Source of the DNA: Bacillus sp. RAR_GA_16
GTDB lineage: Bacteria > Bacillota > Bacilli > Bacillales > Guptibacillaceae
Reading direction: 5' to 3'
Assembly (NCBI RefSeq): GCF_020165985.1
Contig: NZ_JAIUKZ010000008.1
Location: 208,441 to 272,440 of the forward strand
Length of the DNA: 64,000 nucleotides
A program made the translations under genes and the position numbers. The first letter of the stretch is position 1, and each line of letters opens with the position of its first letter. This document shows positions 16,897-24,846 of the stretch, piece after piece. Below the pieces are notes generated by a model, which had not been told where the DNA came from, did no database searches, and saw only the letters and a program-made list of their open reading frames with translations.

Positions 16897-17234
16897 TCGC
16901 CACTCTCCTTATCAATCTTTGTCCAACGATCCTTGTCTCGAGTTTGGAATTTGAGCATCACTCTCCCAAATGCTTCATCAAGATCAATGTCTAATGAATT
17001 CGCAAAGCAAGTAAGCACAAATAAAAGATCTCCCATCTCATCTTCAATCGTACGTTCTGCTTCGCTATTCTTTTTTGGTTTTTCTCCATAATAATGATTA
17101 ATTTCGCGAGCAAGCTCACCAAGTTCTTCCGTCATTCTAGCAAGCATCGCAAGTGGGCTGAAATAGCCCTCTTTAAATTGACTTATGTATTGATCTACCT
17201 CTTTTTGCATGTCGTCGATTGTTCGTTTAGCCAC
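16893..17234 (-). CDS. ypjD: YpjD, MazG-like nucleotide pyrophosphohydrolase
   Basis: A 113-residue all-alpha protein of the MazG/dUTPase-like group, expected to hydrolyse non-canonical NTPs to NMP and pyrophosphate. The metal-binding pattern is visible: [12 protein letters not shown] (36-47) and [11 protein letters not shown] (64-74). The GTG at 17234, eight bases after AAGGTGG, is favoured because the product then starts [17 protein letters not shown], in register with YpjD; an earlier GTG at 17246 is possible. First gene of ypjD-dapB-mgsA-bshB1-bshA-cca-birA. Natural substrate not known. Confidence 0.9.
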   Translation of the reverse strand: MAKRTIDDMQKEVDQYISQFKEGYFSPLAMLARMTEELGELAREINHYYGEKPKKNSEAERTIEDEMGDLLFVLTCFANSLDIDLDEAFGRVMLKFQTRDKDRWTKIDKESGE

Positions 17235-17263
17235 TGACCATTCCACCTTTCACATCAGTTCTA

Positions 17264-17292
17264 ATGTTAGCTAAAAGAAGTACATTTGACAA
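17264..17292 (-). promoter_or_regulatory. SigA promoter of the ypjD-dapB-mgsA-bsh operon
   Basis: Minus-strand TTGTCA, a 17-bp spacer and TAACAT, ending 30 bases before the ypjD GTG. It drives seven overlapping genes. Confidence 0.6.
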
Positions 17293-17345
17293 ATGTTTCA
17301 CTTGAATTTTTCACTTAAACATTAGTCGCGTCTATCAAAATGAAA

Positions 17346-17374
17346 TTGCTGTATGCTCAAGAGTTGATTATAAT
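17346..17374 (+). promoter_or_regulatory. SigA promoter of ypjC
   Basis: Plus-strand TTGCTG, a 17-bp spacer and a perfect TATAAT, 35 bases before the ypjC ATG; divergent from the ypjD promoter 55 bases away. Confidence 0.75.
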
Positions 17375-17409
17375 GAAGTCTGTTGGTTGACTAATGAGGA
17401 GTGTGTTAG

Positions 17410-18282
17410 ATGGAAGGTATACGTATGAAGAACGTGTTTTTTATCCTATTAGGTTCTGCGATATTTGCTTTTGGACTCGTACATTTTAATATGGAGAACA
17501 ATTTGGCTGAAGGGGGTTTCACAGGCATTACGTTGCTCCTTTATTTTCTTTTTAAGGTAGACCCAGCCATTTCAAATCTTGTGCTTAACATTCCCTTATT
17601 TCTAATTGGATGGAAGTTGCTTGGTCGAAAAGCATTTATTTACACGATTATTGGAACCGTTTCCTTATCTTTATTTCTATGGATTTTCCAGCATTATTCA
17701 GCACTTTCGATCCCGCTAAAAGACGATTTAACACTTGCCGCCTTATTTGCTGGAGTTTTTGTTGGGGTTGGTCTTGGTATTATTTTCAGATACGGAGGAA
17801 CAACAGGTGGCGTAGATATAATTGCAAGACTCGGGTCAAAATACGTTGGATGGAGTATGGGGAGAACCATGTTTGTCTTTGACTTTTGTGTGATCGCCCT
17901 GTCTCTTGTTTATTTAAATTACAAAGAAGCTATGTATACGTTGTTGGCCGTTTTTGTAGCAGCTCGAGTAATCGACTTTATTCAGCAAGGCGCATACGCA
18001 GCTAAAGCCGCTATGATCATTAGTGAAAACAATAAAGAAATAGCCGATACAATTATGAACCAAATGGACAGAGGAGCAACGGTATTAAACGGAAAAGGAA
18101 GCTTTTCAGGGTTACAAAAAGAGGTTCTTTATTGCGTCGTTGCACGTAATGAAATCGTTCGCTTAAAAAACATTATTAAACAGGTAGATCCTCATGCTTT
18201 CGTAGCAGTAAATGATGTACACGATGTTTTAGGTGAAGGATTTACGCTCGATGAAAATAAAAATCCAATTGATCATCATTAA
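17410..18282 (+). CDS. ypjC: YpjC, YitT/DUF2179 family membrane protein
   Basis: A 290-residue integral membrane protein with about six hydrophobic segments in the first 190 residues (for example FFILLGSAIFAFGLVHF and GVFVGVGLGIIFRYGG), the conserved RYGGTTGGVDIIARL, and a soluble C-terminal domain with VARNEIVRLKNIIKQVDPHAF (a ferredoxin-like DUF2179 domain). Function unknown; the family is often called YitT. It is one of the few plus-strand genes, has its own SigA promoter, uses ATG 17410 eight bases after GAGGAG, and ends at a bidirectional terminator. Confidence 0.9.
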   Translation: MEGIRMKNVFFILLGSAIFAFGLVHFNMENNLAEGGFTGITLLLYFLFKVDPAISNLVLNIPLFLIGWKLLGRKAFIYTIIGTVSLSLFLWIFQHYSALSIPLKDDLTLAALFAGVFVGVGLGIIFRYGGTTGGVDIIARLGSKYVGWSMGRTMFVFDFCVIALSLVYLNYKEAMYTLLAVFVAARVIDFIQQGAYAAKAAMIISENNKEIADTIMNQMDRGATVLNGKGSFSGLQKEVLYCVVARNEIVRLKNIIKQVDPHAFVAVNDVHDVLGEGFTLDENKNPIDHH

Positions 18283-18326
18283 GTTAACATCTTGCACATG
18301 CCTCTTTCTAAATGAGAACAAACAAA

Positions 18327-18350
18327 AAATCTCGCCAGCTGGCGAGATTT
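18327..18350. terminator. Bidirectional terminator between ypjC and the metallopeptidase gene
   Basis: A perfect 24-base palindrome, AAATCTCGCCAG / CTGGCGAGATTT, with A and T runs at its ends. It ends the two convergent genes. Confidence 0.85.
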
Positions 18351-18354
18351 CTAA

Positions 18355-19032
18355 TTAATCATCATTCATTCCAATAAAGATAAACACAAAGCGCATCAGT
18401 TCTAGTAAGGCTACTACTGCAGCAGCTACATAGGTTAACGCTGCTGCGTTCAGTACTTTTTTCGTTTCTCTTTCTTCATCATTTCGAATGACACCAGTTG
18501 AAACAACTTGCTCCATCGCTCTATTTGAGGCATTAAATTCTACTGGGAGCGTCACTAATTGGAATAAGACTGCAGCACTCATAAAAATGATGCCAAGCAG
18601 GATAAAGTTTGAAGAAGCCATAAGAATACCGGCTAGAATGATAAAATAGCTAAAGTTTGAACCAAGGTTCGCAACCGGAACTAGCGTATGACGGAATCGA
18701 AGCGGTGCATAATCTTGTTCATCCTGAATGGCATGACCTACTTCGTGAGCTGCAATAGCCGCGCCAGCTACGGAATTCCCATGAAAATTACCTGATGATA
18801 GTCTTACGGTTTTAGAACGAGGATCATAATGATCGGAAAGGTGTCCCCGTACTTCTTCTACCCCAACTGAATACAAGCCGTTTTCATCAAGAATTTTTCT
18901 GGCTACTTGAGCACCAGTCATTCCAGAAGAATTGGGAACTTTTGAATATTTTTTATAGGCACTTTTCACTCGGCCTTGAGCCCAGAGTGGAATGATTAAC
19001 AAAAGCACAAAGTATATTAAAAAACCAGCCAT
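18355..19032 (-). CDS. YugP-family membrane zinc metallopeptidase
   Basis: A 225-residue protein with an N-terminal hydrophobic segment (4-18), the zinc motif AAHEVGHAIQDEQDY (HExxH at 96-100) and hydrophobic segments at about 120-160 and 200-220. It matches the YugP-type family of membrane-bound zinc metallopeptidases in length and motif. Substrate is unknown. In B. subtilis yugP lies elsewhere, so its position beside ypjB is a lineage feature. The likely start ATG 19032 has GGAGG upstream. Confidence 0.88.
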   Translation of the reverse strand: MAGFLIYFVLLLIIPLWAQGRVKSAYKKYSKVPNSSGMTGAQVARKILDENGLYSVGVEEVRGHLSDHYDPRSKTVRLSSGNFHGNSVAGAAIAAHEVGHAIQDEQDYAPLRFRHTLVPVANLGSNFSYFIILAGILMASSNFILLGIIFMSAAVLFQLVTLPVEFNASNRAMEQVVSTGVIRNDEERETKKVLNAAALTYVAAAVVALLELMRFVFIFIGMNDD

Positions 19033-19146
19033 TTTTCATTCCTCCATCACATGTGTAATTGCATGAATAGTGTTATTATCGTCAATTTTAGTCAAATTTG
19101 AGTGGAAAGTCAATTACACTGTTTCAGGTTCACAAGATCTTCAAAT

Positions 19147-19908
19147 TTACTCAACCAGTTTCTTCCTTACTGCCTCTTTTTCCCCTTTATATTTTCGATA
19201 AATCACATATAGCAGTGTCAAGATAATTGTTCCACCAATCGAAATAATTAACCATATAAGAGAAGACTCTTCAAAAGGAGATGGATGATAGGCCTGTTCA
19301 AAATCATCATACATCGTTTGAAGCTGCCCGGCTAATTCTGAATTTCGTTCTGATGCATAGCTTTCGATAAATGCAATATGAGAGTCCAGTCGCTGCTGTG
19401 TTTCTTTCGATAGATCAATTGCTAGCGCAGGTCGAATTACGCTATAGCTACCTAAAAAACGGTCTTTACTAGCGTTATAGACATCTACGTCACCATGTTC
19501 AATTGCGGTGGCCATTTCATTTATTAATGGAAGTATCTGATCGTCTGTTTGTTGCCAAATTGGCTGTTTTTCAGTAACTAATGCATCAACCGCTAACCGA
19601 AATTCAGTTAAAGCTTGAAGTCTCTGGTCATTTGCCTCATCCATTGATGTAACGGCCTTTAGCGCTCGATCATGTGTGTTTAGAACCACTCTAAGTTCGG
19701 TAGTCGATAACTCACTTGACTGATCACCAGGAAAGACCGTTGCAAACTTTTCTAACATCATTTTTGATCGATCAAACTGCTCTTGTTTACCAAATTCCAG
19801 GACACTTGCGGCTATATCATTCCAGACTTGTTTCGTATCGGCTTGTGAGGCATTTACATTTGCCGGGAGCGTAAAAAGCAGCACTAATAGGAGCCATCGT
19901 CTACCCAT
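19147..19908 (-). CDS. ypjB: YpjB, sporulation-associated membrane protein
   Basis: A 253-residue protein with an N-terminal signal peptide (RRWLLLVLLFTLPANVNA), an alpha-helical extracytoplasmic region and one C-terminal membrane segment (about 218-238, LIWLIISIGGTIILTLLYVIY) followed by a basic tail. This topology and the position next to ypjA and qcr match YpjB, which belongs to the SigE regulon in B. subtilis. A sequence matching a SigE -10 (CATACATT) lies just upstream at 19934-19941. Molecular role unknown. Confidence 0.85.
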   Translation of the reverse strand: MGRRWLLLVLLFTLPANVNASQADTKQVWNDIAASVLEFGKQEQFDRSKMMLEKFATVFPGDQSSELSTTELRVVLNTHDRALKAVTSMDEANDQRLQALTEFRLAVDALVTEKQPIWQQTDDQILPLINEMATAIEHGDVDVYNASKDRFLGSYSVIRPALAIDLSKETQQRLDSHIAFIESYASERNSELAGQLQTMYDDFEQAYHPSPFEESSLIWLIISIGGTIILTLLYVIYRKYKGEKEAVRKKLVE

Positions 19909-19933
19909 TCCTGTCCCTCCTTCTTCCTACTTC

Positions 19934-19941
19934 AATGTATG
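19934..19941 (-). promoter_or_regulatory. Possible SigE -10 element of ypjB
   Basis: Minus-strand CATACATT fits the SigE -10 consensus CATACAnT. The matching -35 (TCTACTC, 13 bases further up) is poor, so confidence is limited. Confidence 0.35.
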
Positions 19942-19970
19942 AAGAAATGGACAAGAGTAGACCATCGACC

Positions 19971-20567
19971 TTATTGAATGGAAAGCTTCAATCGTCCTTT
20001 TCGAACGGTTAAGAAATACACAATCGAAAGAGAAAGTAGCGATAGCCAAAATGTAAAATATCCAATTAGTGAAGTATATTCGCTTAAAATCGAATAGCGC
20101 GGCATCTGACCAAACACATAATCAATCACATCATTATGTAATGTCCAAATCGCAACTGCTACTAAATGCCAGGGTTTTATTGCATAAAAAGGAGTAAATA
20201 GTAAACCTTCAATAGCCATCCCTAAATGTGAGAGGATAAGCATAATCGCAACACCCGAAAGTTGTCCTGTTTCAACCATGACAAGACCATTCATGACGAC
20301 TGCCCAGATGCCATACTTAAATAATGTAACGGCTGCCAGCCCTTCCATAAGTGGCCAATTTTTCCCAAAAAGAAACGCAAGTAAAACAAAACAAAAGAAA
20401 AGACTTGCTGTGGGACTATCTGGCACAAATAGCAGAAAGATTGGCTTCGTGTCAGCAAGTTGCCATCCATACCAATAATATCCATAGATTGTCCCCAGTA
20501 CATTGATGAGTAACAATAATACGAGAAAAGGCTTTGATTTAAGTAAATAAAAGAATTGAGAAATCAT
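19971..20567 (-). CDS. ypjA: YpjA, DUF1405 membrane protein
   Basis: A 198-residue integral membrane protein with about six hydrophobic segments and the conserved stretches YGYYWYGWQL (about 28-37), FKYGIWAV and HNDVIDY. It matches YpjA, a family of unknown function that sits beside qcrC in Bacillaceae. It begins after the terminator that closes qcrABC and is followed by ypjB. Confidence 0.87.
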   Translation of the reverse strand: MISQFFYLLKSKPFLVLLLLINVLGTIYGYYWYGWQLADTKPIFLLFVPDSPTASLFFCFVLLAFLFGKNWPLMEGLAAVTLFKYGIWAVVMNGLVMVETGQLSGVAIMLILSHLGMAIEGLLFTPFYAIKPWHLVAVAIWTLHNDVIDYVFGQMPRYSILSEYTSLIGYFTFWLSLLSLSIVYFLTVRKGRLKLSIQ

Positions 20568-20616
20568 CTTGAACTCCTTTTCTAAAGCTTATTTAATCTA
20601 TCTAAGCTAAATTAGA

Positions 20617-20645
20617 AAAAAGCTGACTGCATCAGTCAGCTTTTT
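20617..20645 (-). terminator. Terminator of qcrABC
   Basis: AAAAAGCTGACTG / CAGTCAGCTTTTT, a 13-bp stem with a 3-nt loop, followed by T6 on the minus strand, five bases beyond the qcrC stop. Confidence 0.9.
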
Positions 20646-20649
20646 CATC

Positions 20650-21417
20650 TTATTGATTTGCCTTAGCCGTTTCAGCAATAAATTCAGCTAGCTTTTCACG
20701 TTCCTCATCAGAACCTTTAAAAGCATTTGCTGGCATCCCGCCGATTCCGTTGACAGCAATATCCATAATGGATTCTTTCGTTTGTTTTGTTTCAAGAAGT
20801 GATGGTCCGGATCCTCCCTGAAGACTATCACCATGGCATCCAATACAAGATTGACCGGAGTAAATGGCATAACCTTCAGACTCTTTGTCTACCTCAGCTT
20901 CAACAATTTCCCCTTGTTTAGCAGCTTTCTCCCAGTCATGCGTTACAACTGATTCCCATGTTAGATAAACAGTTGAAATGAGACCAAGAAGCATTAACGC
21001 TGTTGCTACAGGTCGCTTAGCAGGTCTTCTTTCAGGACCGCGATCAAGCCATGGCGCAAGAAGAAGTGCACCAAATGCAAGCCCTGGCATAATGACTGTA
21101 CCTACAAGAGTATAGTCACCAGCCGCAAATTTGTACTTCAAGAGTTGGTATAGAAAGAGAAAGTACCAGTCAGGAAGTGGCGTATAAGTGGCATCAGTAG
21201 GATCCGCTACACGCTCAAGCGGAGATGGATGGGCAATGGTTAGAGCTAGGTAACCGATTAGAAATACTGCACCTACCATCCACTCTTTTAACAAGAAGTT
21301 CGGCCAAAACGCTTCTGTTTTGCCGGGGTACTCTGAATAATCTTTTGGAATGTTAGGCTTTCTCTGCGCAGGAATACGCGAGTCACCAACAAACTTCATT
21401 CCTTTTCCGCGATGCAT
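20650..21417 (-). CDS. qcrC: Menaquinol:cytochrome c reductase, cytochrome b/c subunit (QcrC)
   Basis: The 255-residue subunit fuses a subunit IV-like membrane part to a cytochrome c domain. Visible are PDWYFLFLYQLLKYK (82-96), the Qo-site signature, membrane segments at about 45-63, 103-122 and 138-153, then a c-type heme site CIGCH (191-195) and a Met at 228 in GIGGMP as the probable sixth ligand. This fusion is the mark of the Bacillus bc complex. Starts MHRGKGMKFVGDSRIP as in B. subtilis. Last gene of qcrABC. Confidence 0.97.
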   Translation of the reverse strand: MHRGKGMKFVGDSRIPAQRKPNIPKDYSEYPGKTEAFWPNFLLKEWMVGAVFLIGYLALTIAHPSPLERVADPTDATYTPLPDWYFLFLYQLLKYKFAAGDYTLVGTVIMPGLAFGALLLAPWLDRGPERRPAKRPVATALMLLGLISTVYLTWESVVTHDWEKAAKQGEIVEAEVDKESEGYAIYSGQSCIGCHGDSLQGGSGPSLLETKQTKESIMDIAVNGIGGMPANAFKGSDEEREKLAEFIAETAKANQ

Positions 21418-21479
21418 CTGTCCCCCTCCTTCGTATAAAAAATTGTGTCGTCAATTAAATATAAGTTCTTAAATACTTT

Positions 21480-22151
21480 TTATAGAGGGCCAGAAATACC
21501 CTGCTTACGAATCATGATAAAGTGAGCAGCAAGCAATCCAAGAAGTGCAGCTGGTAAGAAGAAGACATGAATAGCAAAGAATCGTGCAAGAGTTTGCGCT
21601 CCAATGATTTCTCCGCCTGCTAGAAGGGTTTTTGCCCATTCACCGACAACCGGAATTGTTACCGCAATTTCAAGACCAACTTTAGTCGCAAATAGCGCTT
21701 TCATATCCCATGGTAAAAGATATCCCGTAAATCCTAAACCAAGCATAACGAAGAAAATTAATACACCTACAACCCAGTTTAGTTCACGAGGTTTTTTGTA
21801 AGAGCCGGTAAAGAATACGCGAAGGGTATGTAGAAACATCATAACGATAACGAGACTGGCTCCCCAATGGTGCATTCCCCTTACAATTTGTCCAAATGCT
21901 ACTTCATTCTGAAGATAGTAGACAGACTCCCAGGCATTCACAATGTCAGGTACATAGTACATCGTAAGGAACATCCCGGATAGAATTTGAATAACGGTAA
22001 TAAAAAACGTTAAACCGCCGAAACAATAAACAAACGCTGAAAAGTGGTGAGCAGGGTTAACGTGCTCTGGCACTTCGTGATCTGCAATATCGCGCCACAT
22101 CGGCGTAATATCTAAGCGTTCATCTACCCAATCATAGATTTTATTTAACAT
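21480..22151 (-). CDS. qcrB: Menaquinol:cytochrome c reductase, cytochrome b6 subunit (QcrB)
   Basis: A 223-residue, four-helix cytochrome b6-type protein. The b-heme ligands are His94/His195 and His108/His210 (RGMHHWGAS, MFLHTLR, FAIHVFF, AAHFIM), and Cys43 in YCFGG is the residue that binds the extra covalent heme in this class. It oxidises menaquinol, whose synthesis genes hepS, menG and hepT are in this window. Lies between qcrA and qcrC in the same operon. Confidence 0.97.
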   Translation of the reverse strand: MLNKIYDWVDERLDITPMWRDIADHEVPEHVNPAHHFSAFVYCFGGLTFFITVIQILSGMFLTMYYVPDIVNAWESVYYLQNEVAFGQIVRGMHHWGASLVIVMMFLHTLRVFFTGSYKKPRELNWVVGVLIFFVMLGLGFTGYLLPWDMKALFATKVGLEIAVTIPVVGEWAKTLLAGGEIIGAQTLARFFAIHVFFLPAALLGLLAAHFIMIRKQGISGPL

Positions 22152-22163
22152 AGATTACGCCCC

Positions 22164-22661
22164 CTAACGTGGTTCAGGTTTTCCGAGGTAAAGTTTTCCA
22201 TCTTCAACTTTCTTGTTGTAAACATCAAGCGGCGCAAGAGGTGGTGTTCCTTTTACATTCACACCATCTTTTGTGTAACGGCCACCGTGGCACGGACAAT
22301 AAAACTGATCTGGATATGCTGCGTTTGAAGCCCAGTCTACCGTACAACCCAGGTGTTTACAAACTGGTGAAAGAGCGACAATTTCGTCTTTTTCGTCTTT
22401 GTAAACCCAGGCGGATTGCGTGACCTCAGATTCATACCAACCATCTACCTGGTCAATTTTGAATTCTTTACGAACTGGTTTGTTCGTAATCTCGCTAGTG
22501 TCCATAACAGGTACAAAATCCTGCTTGGCTCCTTCTTTTAACAATGGATCAATTGCAAAACGAACCATCGGCATGAGCATCCCTGCTGCCATAAAACCGC
22601 CGACACCAGTCAGGCTGTAGTTTAGAAATTGGCGTCTTGTTACTTCCTTCTTCTTCGCCAT
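22164..22661 (-). CDS. qcrA: Menaquinol:cytochrome c reductase, Rieske iron-sulfur subunit (QcrA)
   Basis: The 165-residue Rieske protein has an N-terminal twin-arginine-type membrane anchor (TRRQFLNYSLTGVGG, 8-22) and both cluster boxes: CKHLGC (101-106) and CPCHGG (122-127). Cys101, His103, Cys122 and His125 bind the 2Fe-2S cluster, and Cys106/Cys124 form the stabilising disulfide. First gene of qcrABC, with its own promoter 75 bases upstream. Confidence 0.97.
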   Translation of the reverse strand: MAKKKEVTRRQFLNYSLTGVGGFMAAGMLMPMVRFAIDPLLKEGAKQDFVPVMDTSEITNKPVRKEFKIDQVDGWYESEVTQSAWVYKDEKDEIVALSPVCKHLGCTVDWASNAAYPDQFYCPCHGGRYTKDGVNVKGTPPLAPLDVYNKKVEDGKLYLGKPEPR

Positions 22662-22734
22662 TGGTTTCCCCCCTATCCTATGAAGTCAGTCCAGCCGGAC
22701 ATAAATCGTACACACATATAACTAGGACATTCCT

Positions 22735-22764
22735 ATGATAGCGTAGTCACTCTTGCTCTGTCAA
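22735..22764 (-). promoter_or_regulatory. SigA promoter of qcrABC
   Basis: Minus-strand perfect TTGACA, an 18-bp spacer and TATCAT, lying between the ypiF stop and qcrA with a leader of about 65 nt. It shows qcrABC is transcribed separately from ypiF. Confidence 0.75.
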
Positions 22765-22794
22765 TATTCTGATTGGTCTTTAGCATGCCACAAA

Positions 22795-23265
22795 TCAACT
22801 ATTTATATTACTTTGCCACGTATTTGTTACAAATTGTAAAACTTGCTTTACTTGAGCTGATACCGTTTCCATTTTGTATTGTTCATCCATGTGTTCAAGG
22901 GGAATCGCCGGCATCCATAATAACGCACTTGAAACCTGGTCCTCCACCTGCTTCCAATTTACATCAGCAGTTAACGTGATAATATGCTGTATACCTCCAA
23001 GCGTTAATTCTTCTTCTACCTTTTTTAAACGGTTCGTCGTTATAGCTTGTCCCTCTGAACTTAAATATGTAAAGGCAGGTAGTAATAGTAGACGGCCTTT
23101 TAATTGTCGTTCTAGTTCACTTGATATAATGGAGATATATTCTCCCATAGAAACTGTGGTTTTCATACTGTTCGTCATTGAAATCGGAACAAGGGGGAGA
23201 ACTGCTGTATCAACATATTCCTTTTCTTTTTCAAATAACGCGATGTCTGATTCAGTCCATTTCAT
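22795..23265 (-). CDS. ypiF: YpiF, DUF2487 family protein
   Basis: A 156-residue soluble protein (MKWTESDIALFEKEKEYVDTA, VPLIPIS-like VLPLVPIS, GYIS-like MGEYISII) matching YpiF, found upstream of qcrA in Bacillaceae. No catalytic motif is seen and the function is unknown. The ATG at 23265 is eight bases after AAGGAG, which overlaps the end of the GNAT gene, so the two are likely coupled. Confidence 0.85.
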   Translation of the reverse strand: MKWTESDIALFEKEKEYVDTAVLPLVPISMTNSMKTTVSMGEYISIISSELERQLKGRLLLLPAFTYLSSEGQAITTNRLKKVEEELTLGGIQHIITLTADVNWKQVEDQVSSALLWMPAIPLEHMDEQYKMETVSAQVKQVLQFVTNTWQSNINS

Positions 23266-23266
23266 T

Positions 23267-24085
23267 TTACAAACTCCTTTTTAGTCCATATAAATGCCAT
23301 ACGGTTTGATGCGAATAAGGCTCTAGCCACTTCGCTTGCTGTATGGGTAAATCAATCCAAATGGTTCTTGCCTCTTCACTAGCATACGCATTAACCATTT
23401 CCCACATTGTTTTATTCCAAAGAGTTATTTCATTAAAAACCTTCAGATGTAAATACGATGCACCTTTCTCTTCTTTCATAATCATAAACCCACCATGATC
23501 ATTCACATATAGCTCTACTTGATTTAAATAAGCTGGAGATAGAATAGGCAAAAATGAAAGAGGATAATAGATGGTGTAAGGAAAAAATGCCGCTTCATTT
23601 TTCTTCCAATATGTTTCGATCGTTGTTTTTTTATCTGCTGACTCCACTCGTTCGAAAGGCTCTGTCGTGTTTTGCCCTTTCATCACATAGGGACTGACAC
23701 GTGAAGACACTACTTTTGCTTCAAGGTCCATGTGTAAATGTGGGGCTAAACGGTTACCTGCCGTGTTGTACTCTTCTGTAGCATAACCAACCCAAGAGAT
23801 CTGCGGATGATGAAAGGCTTCCTTCTGCAACGTATTCATTAAGGCAGAAGCAATTCCCTGATTCCGATAATCAACATGTGTACGTAATCGTCCTAGAACG
23901 ACTGCTTCCCGTTCAAAGATCGTCATGCCAGCTATACCGACAAGCTTTTCATTATGAAAATAACCCATTAAGGTCTCTTCTTTTATTAGTCTCTCTACTA
24001 TTCGTTTAACATAATCTTCTTCTAAACCCGTTGGCATTTCTTTAATAACAAAAATATCTTTACTAGTCAATCTTCGAATCAACAC
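23267..24085 (-). CDS. GNAT-family N-acetyltransferase
   Basis: A 272-residue protein whose first half is a GNAT domain: VGIAGMTIFEREAVVLGRLRTHVDYRNQGIASALM contains the acetyl-CoA pyrophosphate loop RNQGIA (about 74-79). The second half (about 130-272) is not recognised. The start is GTG 24085 or TTG 24082, three and six bases after GGAGGGACC. Substrate unknown. It sits between ypiB and ypiF, where B. subtilis has no such gene, so it is a lineage-specific insertion in an otherwise conserved block. Confidence 0.8.
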   Translation of the reverse strand: MLIRRLTSKDIFVIKEMPTGLEEDYVKRIVERLIKEETLMGYFHNEKLVGIAGMTIFEREAVVLGRLRTHVDYRNQGIASALMNTLQKEAFHHPQISWVGYATEEYNTAGNRLAPHLHMDLEAKVVSSRVSPYVMKGQNTTEPFERVESADKKTTIETYWKKNEAAFFPYTIYYPLSFLPILSPAYLNQVELYVNDHGGFMIMKEEKGASYLHLKVFNEITLWNKTMWEMVNAYASEEARTIWIDLPIQQAKWLEPYSHQTVWHLYGLKRSL

Positions 24086-24217
24086 GGTCCCTCCTTTACG
24101 AACACCGCTCTCGTTAACATGACTTATCAGCCCTCCCTACTTCATTTTCTAGTATATCATCTGTTAAGACGGCACTGAAGAACTTTTCTCGAACGCACGT
24201 TCCAAACTAAACCAAAC

Positions 24218-24244
24218 AAAAAACCCTTGAAATATTCAAGGGTT
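24218..24244 (-). terminator. Terminator overlapping the ypiB stop
   Basis: AACCCTTGAA / TTCAAGGGTT with a 3-nt loop, followed by T6 on the minus strand. It overlaps the ypiB stop codon and separates ypiA-ypiB from the GNAT gene. Confidence 0.85.
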
Positions 24245-24779
24245 ATAAATTACTTAATTGCTTACTGAGATCAATAAACGCCATTTCATCATTTCGATCC
24301 AGCGCCTCATCAATTTGTTTTAAAATGGATTCTTTTTTAAACCGCGTAAATGATTCATCGAGAACCATTTCAGCCATGAACGAATACTTTTTATCAGCTG
24401 CCATATTCTCTGGTAAAAATGGATTCTCTTCCAGTACAGCCACGTAATGGGGAGATACATTTTTACTTTTGAAGTTTAGCTGGATGTAAATAGGCTCGTC
24501 CTGATTCAAGCGAATATCATGAAAAGACTTTTCAGGGTCTGTCGTGATGATGTTGTGTTTATAGAAACGAAAAGGAGCATTTTCCACACAATGGGTAGAG
24601 ATCACAAGTGCTTTTGGACAAAATTCAGCGTTTTCAACAAAATGAACATTTCCCATCAACACTTCATCACTTATTAAATAATTCAGAAGCCAGACACATT
24701 CACGTTTCTTTACTTGATATTTCTTTAAAAACCATTTCAGAAAGTCTTTCTTTTCAACGACAGAAACGGAGCTGCTCAT
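24243..24779 (-). CDS. ypiB: YpiB, UPF0302 family protein
   Basis: A 178-residue cytoplasmic protein: N-terminal conserved segment with [27 protein letters not shown] and a C-terminal helical tail with [20 protein letters not shown], which is an IDEAL-type motif that in other proteins binds partners such as ClpC or MecA. Length and order (ypiA-ypiB) match B. subtilis. Biochemical role not established. Confidence 0.88.
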   Translation of the reverse strand: MSSSVSVVEKKDFLKWFLKKYQVKKRECVWLLNYLISDEVLMGNVHFVENAEFCPKALVISTHCVENAPFRFYKHNIITTDPEKSFHDIRLNQDEPIYIQLNFKSKNVSPHYVAVLEENPFLPENMAADKKYSFMAEMVLDESFTRFKKESILKQIDEALDRNDEMAFIDLSKQLSNL

Positions 24780-24846
24780 AGCGATTCCTCCCTGAGATTT
24801 TCCTAATGTTAGAATTCGTCATTGAAGATAAATTTCCTTCTTCCCT

